Shown here: one piece after another, positions 53,097-64,000 of the stretch | Layout: the number at the start of each line of letters is the position of its first letter | Numbering within the stretch: the first letter of the stretch is position 1 | Source: Astragalus membranaceus | Lineage: Eukaryota; Streptophyta; Magnoliopsida; Fabales; Fabaceae | Reading direction: 5' to 3' | DNA: 64,000 nt | Assembly: GCA_039519185.1 (NCBI GenBank) | Contig: CM076847.1 | Span: forward strand, 69,391,521 to 69,455,520 | Position numbers and translations under genes: made by a program | The notes under the pieces: model-generated | Databases searched by the model: none | Told to the model about the DNA's origin: nothing | What the model saw: only the letters and a program-made list of their open reading frames with translations

Positions 53097-54147
53097 ATTG
53101 GTGAAGGGCTAGGGTTAAAATGGTAATCAATCCAATTAAATCAATTAATATTCAGCTGAATATTAATAAATAAAATTAATTTGAACTTGGTCACCAAGTT
53201 AGAGGGTATTTTAGTCATTGGCTTTGAGAGGTGCACTAGGATTGGACTTTAAATTTGAATGGAGGGTGAAGATGCATCATCACATGGATTGAGGGTGTTG
53301 AAGAAACACAAAAATGTGAGAGATATGGAGAGTGGGGGGCGAATATTAGGGGAAAGAAAAATGAATTTCTTATTTTAGAAGAGATATTTTATGTGAAGTA
53401 GGGTTAAGGGCATTTTAGGGGAGAATTGTTACCAAAGAGGGAACTTTGGGTTTTCTTATGAATAGGTTAGTGTAAGTGAGTGGAGTAATTTACCAAAGAG
53501 GGTATAATGGAAGAGTGTGGAAGAAATTGGAGAGAGAGAGAGAGAGAATTCGTAGGTGGGGAGAGGAGGGAAGAAAAAAAACTTGTTTTTGGTATTTTGT
53601 CTTATTGAAAACACTTCCCTTTTTTTGAGTTTTTTGAAATTGAAATTTTTGGGCATGGGAAAATAATGGGAATGCAACTATTGAAAATGTGTTACATGCT
53701 TTTGGGCACCATAAAATATTCCCTCTAGTCACCTATGACAATAAAAATTGTCACTTAAAAATTGAGGAATATTTAATGGTCCCTTTTTATTTTTCTATGC
53801 ACTAAAAATGAAAAAATACATTTTTAATTATTTTGACTAGGGTTTTCTTCCTAAAAAGTTGTACAAAAATTATCCTTGATAGAATAAAAATGTACCTTTT
53901 GAGTTTGTGCATTTTTGGCGAGAAAAATCATCTTTTTGCGAAAAATGACCAAAATGCCCTTTTTGACCCTAAAACCCTAATTTGCCTAAAAAGTGCATTC
54001 CAATCCTAAAAATGATTTTAAAGACCTTGGAATGACTTCTAGGACCCAAGATGCAATGCATGATGCTCTTCATTCTTTCAATTTATTTATTATTTTTTGT
54101 GGAAAATTAGGGTTTTGACCTAAGCCGGACAAAATTGGGGTATGACA

Positions 54148-54160
54148 GCTGCCCCTCTTT
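54148..54160 (-). other. Polypurine tract of the minus-strand element
   Basis: The minus strand reads AAAGAGGGGCAGC directly before TGTCATACC. Confidence 0.75.
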
Positions 54161-57100
54161 ATCTGAATTTTAACGAGGGATATGAATTGGCCGAAACATA
54201 TTCCAAGGCAAAATGAAGATAAAGAATTCAGAAATTATACCGATTTTGTCTACTTAGGGAAACCCGAATTTTCCTCTTTTTCTCTTTTCTATTTTTATTG
54301 GGTGTTAGCCCGAAGTGAATGCAATGGATGAATCGTCAACTCTCAGTAAGCAGGAAATTAAATGGCGCCAACCCTCAATAAGCTAGCAGAAAGCAAATAA
54401 GAAAGCAATAAAATGGGAAGCAAAAAGGGTGCCGGCCCTCGTTAAGCCGGCGACGGAGGCTGCCTAAAGCCTTTTAACGAATCGCGAACGATCCGAGCTT
54501 GCACTTGGGCCTGGGAGCACGTGGGCTCCAAAGGGGTGGTCTTGCGAGCGACCAAGGGAGGGTACTATATCAAGTCTAGATCTCGATATTTCCCTAGGAC
54601 TGCGCCATGTTTTAGGCCAACACAGCTATCCTCTTCGACTGGACCTATTGAGGTCAGGGGGACTTACCTGCAGCTCGAATACAAGGTGAAGTCAATCTTG
54701 CTGGGGACACGCGGGTCCAGAGGGGATTCCAAAATCCAGTTGGTTTCCTTTAGTCGGTCAATGCTTCCACACCGATCCAGGATGCCTGCTCAGGTTAGCG
54801 GACTTTTCTTCAGCTTTCTCTTGATTGATGATCAATACCATTGTACTGATCCAGGATGTCTGCTCAGGCTAGCGGACCTTTCTTCAGCTTGCTCTAATTG
54901 ATGATCAATGCCATTGCACTGATCCAGGACACCTGCACACGTTAGCAGATGCAAGACATGGTGCATGGAATATGAATGCATGCTATGCAAAGTCCGTTAT
55001 GTATGTGCATGCAATGCTATGATTTTGGTGTGATGATGAATGTGGTGAAATGCTATTCCTGATTCTTCATCTCTTTTGTCAGTTTTCTCCTTTCTGACTG
55101 TTTGTTTTTCTTTGCTTTTTCATTCTTTGATCAGCTTTCTTTTTTCTGATCGTTTGTTTTTCTTTGTTTGTTGTTTTTTTTTCTTGAATGATCTTGCCTG
55201 ATCAGCTTTCTTTTTCTGATCATCTGCTTTTCTTTGCTTGTTTTCTTTTGCTCTTTATGAAATGTGAATATGCAAATGTAGTGCTTTGATGTTTGATGCA
55301 AAGATTGATACTTATAATGCAAGTGTGCGATGCAATGATAGTGATTCATGTTTTGATGAATAGAAAGCTCTTTGTTTTATTTTCTGCTCATTTCTTTCTC
55401 TTTTCATGAAATGCGGGCATGCGAATGCAATGTTTCGATGAGTGGAATGAACGATAATAGAATGACGAATGACATGGGGAGCCTTTGTGTTGCCTTGCAT
55501 GATACACATGTAATGCTTTGATGCAAGGACTTTGGTTCTTTCCCTTTTATGAAATGCAAACATTAATATGATGCAAATGCAATGGGATGACGTGTTTTTG
55601 CTTTTTGTTTCTTTATGATGCAATGCTTTGATGCTTGATGGAATGAAATGGAAGATTTTTTGCTTTTATTCGTTGCTTCTTTTCTGTTGCCTTTCATGAA
55701 ATGATGATGTTGGCACGATGCAAATGGGACACTATGATAAACAAAATGAAACGCCTAAATGCATGAGGCGAAAAATAAGATATGAATGATTGGGGTACCT
55801 GAACATTTTTGTGATGATGAGATGCAAGGCTTTGAATGCAAGGAATTGAGATGATTATTGACCATTCTGTTGAAAAAAATTGAATTTGATTCAAACTCCG
55901 GTGTTCTCAAGGTTTTTATTTACAAACAAGCTCACTTGTTTCCTCTTCCTTCCAATGACGACTGAATCTTAGATATCGCATGACTAACTTGTGTTCTTTC
56001 TCTTTGAAGCATTGTCTAGTAAGCATGCATAGGAGTGCAAATGTGAATGAGTGAGTCCGTTAACTTGAGATTGGTTTAGAACATGTATGACAAGTGAAGG
56101 GATGACAGACAAGATTATTGTCGACGCTCATGAGGGACCAAGGGATGCAAGATAATGACTGAATAAGCTTGCCTCTGCCTGGTGGTGATAATGACTAGGG
56201 GTGTAGGAGATGATGAATTGGGAACACTTCGGCTCTTGGGATGAAAGGTGGAATGAAAAGGGTTTTGTTTCAACCCACAGAGTTTGGTGTTGCCCCAGTC
56301 AGGACGAAACAAAGTTGCCCCAATTAGAATGACGAGGCCTTATTTAGGATAGTGAGTTGGGAGATCGCCCCGGTGAGGTTTTTATGGGAATGAATGAGGT
56401 GAAGGAATGGGAATGCACTTGCCCCACTTTGGAATGACATTTCAAACGGTTTCTTTGAGTGAGGTTGTGAAAGGTGATAGAGTTATGGTGACGGTTATAT
56501 ACGGAGGGTGGTATGTGAACGGGATAGACGACGAACAAATCTCCGCATGGTTGAGTGGAGTGAGAGGTGAAGGAAATGTCCCCTAGTACACATCTTTGAT
56601 TCTCTTTAAGAAAAACTCAAATGCAATGAAAGTTTTGACTTTTAGTATGAAAGAAGCCTCACTTGGTGATCACTAAACCTTGTTTTAATGCAACTTGAAT
56701 GCGTTTGAAGTGCAAGTTTTCCTTTTTCTGTCAGCTTTCTTTTTTCCGACTGTTTATTTTTGTTCCCTCATCTCTTTTTCCTGAGGGTTTGTTTTCTTTG
56801 ATCAGCTTTCTCTTTTCTGATCGTTTGTTTTTTTTTCTTTTGAGCAAACACATTGTAGACAGATAAACTTAGTTGTCCTACGATTTAAAATTTGAGAAAA
56901 CAACAGCATTCGGTCATTGATCGGAATGGACTTTTCGGGATTGTGGTGTTTTGTGGAGGAGGGATGATTGGGCTTAATGAAGAGCTTGGGGTTAATGGTA
57001 GGATGATTTTTATTCGGCGTTGGCTGACGATCGATGATTTATGATGGTTAATTGGCTTGATGAGGTGTTTGGAAGTTTTATTCTTGGCTAAGGGTTTGTG

Positions 57101-57870
57101 GAGGGCGGGTTACCGAGGTCAAAGGGAAGTGTTTGCGGTTTATGGAAGGAGGGGTGTATGGGAATGATGAAGTGTTTGAAGGTTATTGAGACAAGGATCT
57201 CTTGTGTTTTGTGGTAACATGTACCAGCTCACCACTTACATTTCTTTTGTATTTTCTTTTGTTTTGGGATTTTCATTTTTGAATCCCTTTTTTGATTTTC
57301 TCTCTCTTTTTTTTGTTTTATGATTCTTTCCCTTCTTTGACTCGGGTGAGCTGATAAAAAGTGATGCACTTTTTTTCTTTTTCTTTTTTTTTTTTCCGAT
57401 ATTTGAGGTGATCCTTGTCTAGAGTGATTTTTGGATTTTGGTTTTTCTTGGCTTAAGGTGGGTAGGAAAGGGAACTTTTGGATGGCCAAACTTCATTTCA
57501 AATTCTGATTGCTTATTTTTTCGTAAAACTTGACAACAAATTATCTATCTATATGTGTTTGCTCTTTTCTTTGCATTTTTTTATGCCCTAATTTTTGCCT
57601 GGACCGCTCTTTGCGAGTTTTCAATCCACCGGGCGCTCCTTTTTGCCTAGGCTGCCCTTTGCGGGTTTTCAACCTAGCGAGCTTGTTCTTCTCATTTATC
57701 TCTTCTCTTTTTTTTTTGTTTTTTTTGGAAAGACTTGCACTAAAGGAAAATAATGCCGATAAAGAAAGTTAGTGATCACAGAATTACCCCAGCATGGAGG
57801 ACTTAGAGTTTTAGTGAGAATGAACCAAAAAGCCAAGTATGCACTGATTGCGCCTTATGGATGGACGGGG
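54161..57870 (-). other. Non-coding internal region of the minus-strand element
   Basis: No coding domain is recognised on either strand. It holds three units of about 73 bp (gatccag at 54774, 54848 and 54921), stem-loops with T-rich loops (55079-55221 and 56730-56822), many ATGCAAATG-type words (55250-55740), several TTGCCCCA boxes (56284-56430) that read GGGGCAA on the element's strand, and a duplicated 'tttgcgagttttcaa' block (57600-57680). Confidence 0.6.
54773..54960. repeat. 73-bp tandem repeat, three copies
   Basis: 'GATCCAGGA' followed by 'CTGCTCAGG(C/T)TAGCGGAC', 'TTCTTCAGCTT' and 'TTGATGATCAAT', with starts at 54774, 54848 and 54921; the third unit is partial. Confidence 0.85.
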
Positions 57871-58876
57871 CGGGGTTAGACTTGGATGGTGATGATGACA
57901 AGGAAGGAAACTGACTGACTCAAACAAGAGAAACTGCACGTGTCATGCATGTTCACTATTGGAATATTTCAGAGAGTCAACATTAGTTAGAACAATGAAT
58001 TGATGAGCTGCTTCAGTTTTTTTTTTGTCATGGAATGGATGGGATGCAGTGCTTTTGAAAGACATGCAAATGAGCTATTGATTTGAAAAACTGAGTGCCT
58101 TGGAACACCTTGAGTTTGCAACCAAGTAAGGATAAACTTTTTCAAAAAAGGATGATTGTTTTGCAAGAACGTCTCGCTTCTCACCACAACTTTTATTTTA
58201 TGCAATGAATGAATGAACAAATTATGATATGCAAGTATGATGCAAATGGGTGGAGAACGACTACTCGAAAAGTGTGGCTTATTCTAAATTATTTTGTTGT
58301 TTTTAATGCAAGACAAAATACGGAATACCAATGCGAATGATGCAAGAATGATGCCTCCCTTTTTTTTCAAAATGATTTTTGATTTTTTTTTATTTTTTTA
58401 GAGGCGAGACAAGATGCGAAATGCCAATGCCCCTTTTTTGAATGATGAGAGATGCAAGAATGGTGATATGAGGCAACTGATTGTCGTTACCCTGAGTAAC
58501 TTGCCTGAAACATTGAGTGGATCCTGACTCAATACTTCACACAATGTACTGAAACGTTTTGACAATTAGTTGACTCAATTTAATTTCCTACTTGAAATTA
58601 AAACACGTGCGACTGGGTCAAAGTGCTCTGACATCGTTGAGTAACATCTCAAATTTGTAGTCGACAAACAAATTTGAGACATTACCCTTCGTCGTTCAAA
58701 GGTGCACTTCTATCCATTAAGCCATCACATGAGAAATTTTTCTTTGTTTCGAAAGGATGCATGCAGGGAGAAATGATGTATTCGAACAAAGTGATGAGGT
58801 TAATGAAATGATGCATGAGTGCCACATTGACGCGATGTCCGTATTATTTGATGATGATTTTTTGTACATGCACCCG
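57870..58876 (-). repeat. Left arm of an inverted repeat (leader of the minus-strand element)
   Basis: Reverse complement of about 62970-64000. For example 'catgcagggagaaatgatg' at about 58761 pairs with 'catcatttctccctgcatg' near 63078. It breaks at ACCCG (58872-58876), next to the inserted plus-strand LTR. Confidence 0.9.
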
Positions 58877-61800
58877 TGTAATACCCTAATTTTGTCCTAT
58901 CCAAAAAAAAAAGAAATTTTATTTATTTTTTGAGAAAAATAATATTCTTCTTCTCATGCCATGTTTTATTTTATTTTTAGTTTGCTACAAGTTTAAATTT
59001 TTTGAAAAAAATAATAATCTTTTTTATGTCATGTATTATTTTCTTGTTTTTTTATTGCTATGGGTTTTAATCACCACAAATATTTTTATTAGAAGTGAAG
59101 AAATAAAAATAAGCCAAGAAGGAAGTGGGGGGGGGGTCTATTAATAATAAGGTGCTGTCATGGAAGCCCAACCCAGCAAAATAGCTAGCCCAATTCGCCT
59201 AGCCCACTCCTCCACCAAGCCCAATCCAACTCCTCCACCAAACCCAACCCATATCCTAACCCTAACCCATATCCAACCCATAACCCAACACCCAACTCCA
59301 TCCAACCCACTCCAACTAAACCCTAATTCGCATACCCCCCCTTAACCCTAAAATGTGTCTACATTCACTCTCCCCCCTAGCCTTAAAAATCATCCACATT
59401 CATCCCCAAAAATCCTCCTCCATATTCGACCCCACCCCCTTTTTTTCCTCCTTGAAATTTGCTTTCTCCCTTCCACACTCCACCTCTCCTCTTTTCTCTC
59501 AATTCCACTTCCCCACACTTCCCACTTCCCCATTTTTTCCTTCCCAATACACTCAACCTCTCTCTCTCTCAATTCCTACGCCTACTCCCCTCTCTCTCAC
59601 CATTCCAACGGCTCTCTCTCACTCTCCTATCCCACACATTTCTCTTTCTCCCACTCACACTCAACCATCCTTTCTCTCTTTCTTCCACTCACTCAACCTC
59701 CACTTCACCCTCTCTTTCTCTCCCTCACCTACGACTTCTTCCCCTCCTCTCACACACTCACTTTCTTTTCTCTTCACACACTCATCCATTCCTCTCCCTA
59801 TCACACACTTCACACATGGCACTCTCTTCTCCATGCCCATACCTTCAACCATCATCTCCCCTCATCTCACATGTCTTCTCTTTTTTCCCCTTCAACAACT
59901 CCCCCAAACCTCCATCATATCAAAAAGTCATCATCACTATCCAAGAGTGGATGAAGAAGCAAGAGCAAGTTTTTTTTTGTATAAATAGGGGTCCTTACCT
60001 TAGGAGGAGGGACGGATTTGGCTCTTAGAAAAAAGGAGAATCTAAAAAAAATTAGGGTTTCTCTTAGAAAAATTTTCTTCCCCTTTTTTTTCTTCCTTCT
60101 TAGTTTTTTTTAGTTTAAAATTTTGGTGTATTGAAGAGATCCGAAGAAGAAAGCTTGGATTTGTTCAAGGTACAAAAATGTAATAATTTGTAGTATTGTT
60201 GTTTTTTTTGTAATTTTTAGTTATTATAATTTTGTTCATATAATCATTGCCATTGTATTTTAATTATTGTTGTTCATGTTTTTTTTCGTTTTTTTTAGTT
60301 ACTGTTTTTATTTTGTTGTTGTCATGTTTTTATATTAGTTGCTTTTTTTTATAAATATTAGTTGATGTTTTTATAAATATTGGTTGTGCTTTTTTTAAAT
60401 AAATTATTGTAATTTTCGGACTAAAAAAGTGCTAAAAAAATATATGTTGTTTTTTAAAAAAAAATGGTTACTATTTTCGGATTTAAAATAAACAAAAAAA
60501 AATGTGTGTTCCTTTTTATTTAGGTACTAATATTTTCGGTCTAAAAAAAAAATAAAAAAATGTTGTGCTTTTTTTTAAATAAATTATTCTAATTTTCAGA
60601 TTTTAAAAAATGATAAAAAAAAAAGATATGTTGTTTTTATAACAATTACTATTTTCCGGATAAAAAAAAAGAGTGATAAAAAAAATGTGTTCCTTTTTTT
60701 ATTTCGGTTTTAAATAAAGCTTTTTTTTCAAATACTAAAAAATATTTTTAAAATAAATGGTTACTAGTGTCACTACTCTTTTCTAAAAAAAATAATATAA
60801 TAACAAAAATCTTTTTTTTCAACAAAAAAAGTAAAAAGGCCCCCCTTTTTTATTAAATAATAACTATGACAACAAAAAAAAAACAACAAAAGAATTTTTT
60901 TTCCTCCATAATCCGCTTGCAAAATACCACTTGTTTAGTCTAGGTTTGTTTTTTTTTAAGAAAAAAAAAAGCGCTTCAAGAATCACGCGTTCTAGGGTAG
61001 AATAGTAAAAAAGGGTAATAAACCAATCAATCGTTTTTAGCGTCAAAACGCTATTTGCACCCGCGGCACCCTTTTTAAAAAAAAAAGCACCAAAACGTTA
61101 TTTGCACCCCGCGTTCTCTTAAAACAGCAAACCCATCCATTTTTTTTTACTACAAGCCCATCTTTTCAAACACAACCTAGTTCACAAAAAAAAAAAAACG
61201 ATTTGGTCACGCTATTCACACCTCCTTTTTTTAATACAACCCCTTTATTATTTGCACCCCCCCTTTTATCACCTATTCCGTTTTTATTCACCACGTGATA
61301 CTTCCAAACCGTTTTCCTTTTTTTCTTTTTAATCGAATTCGCGTAAAAAAAAATAGGTTGTTACTAGTGGTCACTCTGAGCCTTGCTTGTTTGACCGTTA
61401 GGACTAACCTTCCTTTTTTCACAGCGGATTAGTAGCGGTGATCACTCTGAGGTTACTCGTTTGATCATCGCAAACATTCGCCTAAACTTCTTTTTAGTTA
61501 ATAAAGTACAAACATAATTTCGACTCCTTTTTATCACGCTTCCCGGTAAACACGTTTTCAAGCGAACAAACGCTCAATCACAAACCGGTTGTCTATAGCG
61601 GTCACTCTGGGCCCGACTCGTTTGAACGCTGTAAACACCTCCTTTTTCAAATAAGCCATTTATGACGACCACTCTGGATTTATCTGTTTGGTCCCCATGA
61701 ACGGCCTCTAGTTTTCCCAAACTTTTCAAAAAAATAAAAAATACCAACACACAAATTTTTTCTAACCAAGAACTACGTAGCTTTGATTTCTCCATCGCAC

Positions 61801-62124
61801 CCGGAGATACGTAGGAGCGGGGGCCCACTCCCGTCGAGCGCAAAAAACTAAAATTTTTATTAAGTCTTCTTTTCCGTTTTTTTTTGCAAATAACACAAAA
61901 GGGTAAATTAAAGTGTTTTCTTTAAACTTATTTTTCTACACATTAATTTAAAAGGTAACCTTTTTAGGATGTTGCGGGGTGCTTGTACCTTCCCCGCACT
62001 TAATCGACCCCCGAACCCAAAAACAAAGGTTTTTTCAATGTTTTCCTAAAAATAAATATTGATGGCGGCTCCATTGTTCAAAAGCAACGAAGAATCCCCC
62101 CTCCCGGATTCTTCGGTCGCTACA
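58877..62124 (+). repeat. 5' LTR of the plus-strand Ogre-like element
   Basis: TGTAATACCCTAATTTTGTCC...CGGTCGCTACA, 3248 bp. A C/T-rich block (59160-59960) with AACCCTAA-like words and runs of TCTCTC is followed by a TATA box (about 59980). 60180-61350 is full of T and A runs. Four loose 'cactctg...tcgtttga' units lie at 61365-61690. ORFs over the C/T-rich block are composition artefacts. The copy lacks two of the three TACGTA modules of the minus-strand LTR. Confidence 0.88.
59978..59989 (+). promoter_or_regulatory. TATA box of the plus-strand LTR
   Basis: GTATAAATAGGG after the C/T-rich block and a T run; the likely start of the element RNA lies 25-35 bp downstream. Confidence 0.7.
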
Positions 62125-62126
62125 GC

Positions 62127-62145
62127 TGGCGACTCCACTGGGGAC
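62127..62145 (+). other. Primer-binding site of the plus-strand element
   Basis: TGGCGACTCCACTGGGGAC, two bases after the LTR end. It begins TGG as a PBS should and is unlike the initiator-Met site of the other elements. Ogre elements are reported to use a tRNA-Arg primer; which tRNA fits here needs a tRNA comparison. Confidence 0.75.
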
Positions 62146-64000
62146 TTTTTTTTAGAGGGTCAAGCCTAATTTGATTAAATGTGTAAATTATTAGTTTAGT
62201 ACTTTATTTACCCTTAGTCTTTATAGTCGCATATTGAACCTTAGGGTAGAAGACTTTTATACTGCTATTTGTTTTCTTGCAAACCTTAGGGTAGGAGACT
62301 TTTATATTGCTATCTGTTTGCTCTTTTGCAGTCTGGGTAGTTTAGGCTGCTTATATCACACACATCACTTACACTTGTTTGTTCACACACTTCTGAGTGG
62401 GGCCTTATACCCGGGTCTGAAAAAAACCTAGGACGAGTGGAGACGATTAGTGTCAGTCATTCTGGATTTTATCTGTCTGACTCTCATGAAAGTCTCAGCC
62501 AGAGTACGCTCTTTTGTGGTATCCCACACCGGGTAGCTCGCTATCGTTGTGGGTCATATCACGAAGGAGATTTCAGCTCTGGAGACCTTTGTGAGGAAGT
62601 GAATAGAGCCACCCGAAAGGATGATCACTAAAGTAACCCTAGATCATGTTTAGACATGGCCCATTTAGGACACAATGGAGCATCTTCTTTGTTTTATTTA
62701 GTATTGTCTTTTCCCTTACAATCAAAATTGTTTTTTAGTCATGTCACTGTACCCAATAATAATGCATTCAAATGCATCATTCCTCCATGCATGCATTATT
62801 TTCTATATAAAAAAAAAAAAAAAAAACATGTCATCACTCTTTCCATGCATCGTTGAGCATCAATGAGAATTTGCGACGCCAGTTACACGCTGCATTGTCT
62901 CTTAAAAACCAAAATCATCTAAAATAACGATTCCTCTGAGCATCTTAGATGTCATTGGAATCATACAATCACATTCATCCGGGTGCATGTACAAAAAAAT
63001 CCTTATCAAACAATGCGGACATCGCGTCAATGTGGCATTCATGCATCATTTCATTAACCACATCACTTTGTTCGAATACATCATTTCTCCCTGCATGCAT
63101 CCTTTCGAAAAAAAAAAAAAGAAAAATTTCTCATGTGATGGCTTAATGGATAGAATTGCACCTTTGAACGGCGAAGGGTAATATCTCAAATTTGTTTGTC
63201 GACTACAAATTTGAGATGTTACTCTACGATGTCAGGGCACCTTGACCCAGTCACACGTGTTTTATTTTCAAGCAGGAAGTCAAATTGAGTCAACTAATTG
63301 TCGAAACGTTTCAGTATATTGTGTGAAGTATTGAGTCAGGATCCGCTCAATGTTTCATGCAAGTTACTCAGGGCAACGACAATCATTTGCCTCATATCAC
63401 CATTCTTGCATCTCTCATCATTCAAAAAAGGGGCATTAGCATTTCGTATCTTGTCTCGCCTCTAAAAAAATAAAAATAAAAAATAAAAATCAAATCAGAT
63501 AAAAAAAAAATCATTTTGAAAAAAGGGGGACATCATCCTTGCATCATTCGCATTGGCATTCCATATTTTGTCTTGCATTAAAAAGCAACAAAATTATTTA
63601 GAATAAGCCACACTTTTCGAGTGGTCATTCTCCACGCATTTGCATCATACTTGCATATCATAATTTGTTCATTCATTCATTGCATAAAATAAAAGTTGTG
63701 ATGAGAAGCGAGACGTTCATGCAAAACAACCATCCTTTTTGAAAAGGTTTATCCTCACTTGGTTGCTAACTCCGGGTGTTCCAAAGCACTCAGTTTTTTT
63801 TTCAAATCAATAGCTCATTGGCATTTCTTTCAAAAGCACTGCATTCCCATCCATTCCATGACAAAAGACTGAAGCAACTCAAAAAAAAAATGGTAACTCT
63901 CTGTGAAGCATTCTTCTAGTGAGCGTGCATACTAGGTGCAGTTTCTCTTGTTCGAGTCAGTCAGTTTCCTTCCTTGCCCTCATCACCCTCCAAGTCTAGT
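62146..64000 (+). other. Leader region of the plus-strand element, right arm of inverted repeat
   Basis: No ORF of interest. From about 62970 to the end it is the reverse complement of 57870-58876. ORFs of 60-66 codons here are not supported. Confidence 0.75.

Larger units (their letters stand above)
49820..54147 (-). repeat. LTR of the minus-strand Ogre-like element
   Basis: On the minus strand it starts TGTCATACCCCAATTTTGTCC at 54147 and ends GGGGTGCAACA at 49820; 4328 bp. Its 3' part is similar to the reverse complement of 61950-62124. It contains a TATA-like CCTATAAATACC (minus strand, 53085-53096), three copies of a TACGTA-paired module and a 123-bp tandem repeat. Short ORFs are not convincing. 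Confidence 0.85.
49820..58876 (-). mobile_element. Non-coding Ogre-like LTR element, minus strand (LTR and internal part)
   Basis: The minus-strand 3' LTR is 49820-54147, preceded by a PPT on the minus strand (54148-54160). The internal region runs to 58876, where a plus-strand relative is inserted. The last kb (57870-58876) is the reverse complement of 62970-64000, the leader of that relative, so both belong to one family. No gag or pol is recognisable in 4.7 kb of internal sequence. The long LTR and tandem repeats fit Ogre/Tat-type or LARD-like elements; the family name is inference. Confidence 0.8.
58877..64000 (+). mobile_element. Plus-strand Ogre-like element nested in the minus-strand relative, 5' part
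   Basis: 5' LTR 58877-62124, PBS 62127-62145, leader to the window end. It inserted after ACCCG (58872-58876). The minus-strand relative's leader would continue 'gatgaatgtg', as at about 62970 in inverse, so that continuation should be found after ACCCG beyond the window. No coding sequence has started by 64000. Confidence 0.85.

Noticed and set aside
54521..54901. A 126-codon plus-strand ORF
   Set aside because: Covers the 73-bp tandem repeat in non-coding retroelement DNA; no domain.
59353..60028. Three overlapping plus-strand ORFs of about 190-211 codons
   Set aside because: All three frames are open because the DNA is almost pure C/T; there is no domain and the region lies inside an LTR.

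Overview
This window is plant nuclear DNA, a eudicot and probably a legume. I base that on long Ty3 and Sirevirus-type LTR elements, CACTA transposons with 3-bp target duplications, spliced exon fragments and AT-rich, simple-repeat-rich flanks. The legume guess is inference only. I see no intact host gene, tRNA, rRNA or CRISPR array. Nearly all of it is a deeply nested stack of transposable elements, most of whose borders can be read from LTR ends, primer-binding sites (PBS), polypurine tracts (PPT) and target-site duplications (TSD).

Layout. (1) 1-1921: flank with a degenerate Mutator-type terminal repeat and a 1.1-kb CACTA derivative (467-1555, TSD ATG). (2) 1922-11354: a decayed Ty3 chromovirus-like element. 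It has a 2.25-kb 5' LTR, broken gag and pol and a 553-bp stub of 3' LTR. It is interrupted by a second CACTA derivative (5168-6382, TSD AAC) and by an antisense LTR (about 6441-8712). (3) 11355-13317: antisense LTR remnant, terminal-repeat remnant, AT-rich DNA and an (AAT)n microsatellite. (4) 13318-13699: the 363-bp LTR and PPT of a minus-strand element. Beside its PPT lies a plus-strand, intron-containing partial ORF (24117-24356), resembling the antisense extra ORFs of Tat-lineage elements. (5) 14106-23834: a young, nearly intact chromovirus (TSD GGTAC) inserted at the splice donor of that ORF, with one frameshift in gag. (6) 24358-28611: a 4.25-kb CACTA element (TSD TTT) carrying exon fragments, two of them clearly from the protein farnesyltransferase/geranylgeranyltransferase alpha subunit. 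(7) 28614-40861: gag-only Sirevirus-like Ty1/copia elements. A tandem LTR-gag-LTR-gag arrangement (LTRs at 28614 and 38639) contains a second complete copy (32758-38477, TSD AGGGT). (8) 40862-49819: an Athila-like Ty3 element with protease-RT-RNase H, integrase and an env-like third ORF. It is inserted in the third copia gag. (9) 49820-58876: a minus-strand, non-coding, Ogre-like element inserted in the Athila-like 3' LTR. (10) 58877-64000: LTR, PBS and leader of a plus-strand relative nested inside it.

The order of insertion can be read: Tat-like, then copia, then Athila-like, then minus Ogre-like, then plus Ogre-like, with the chromovirus and CACTA as side branches.

The most unusual signal is a paired near-palindrome, CGCT-NN-AGCG. 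It occurs 18 times exactly across the LTRs, leader, pol, env-like gene and 3' region of the Athila-like element, mostly as pairs about 26-27 bp apart. Other families here carry their own private short repeated motif: AATCGATT in the copia LTRs, GGCGCC in the antisense LTR, GCACGAACCGTGC in the first LTR, and TACGTAG pairs in the Ogre-like LTRs.
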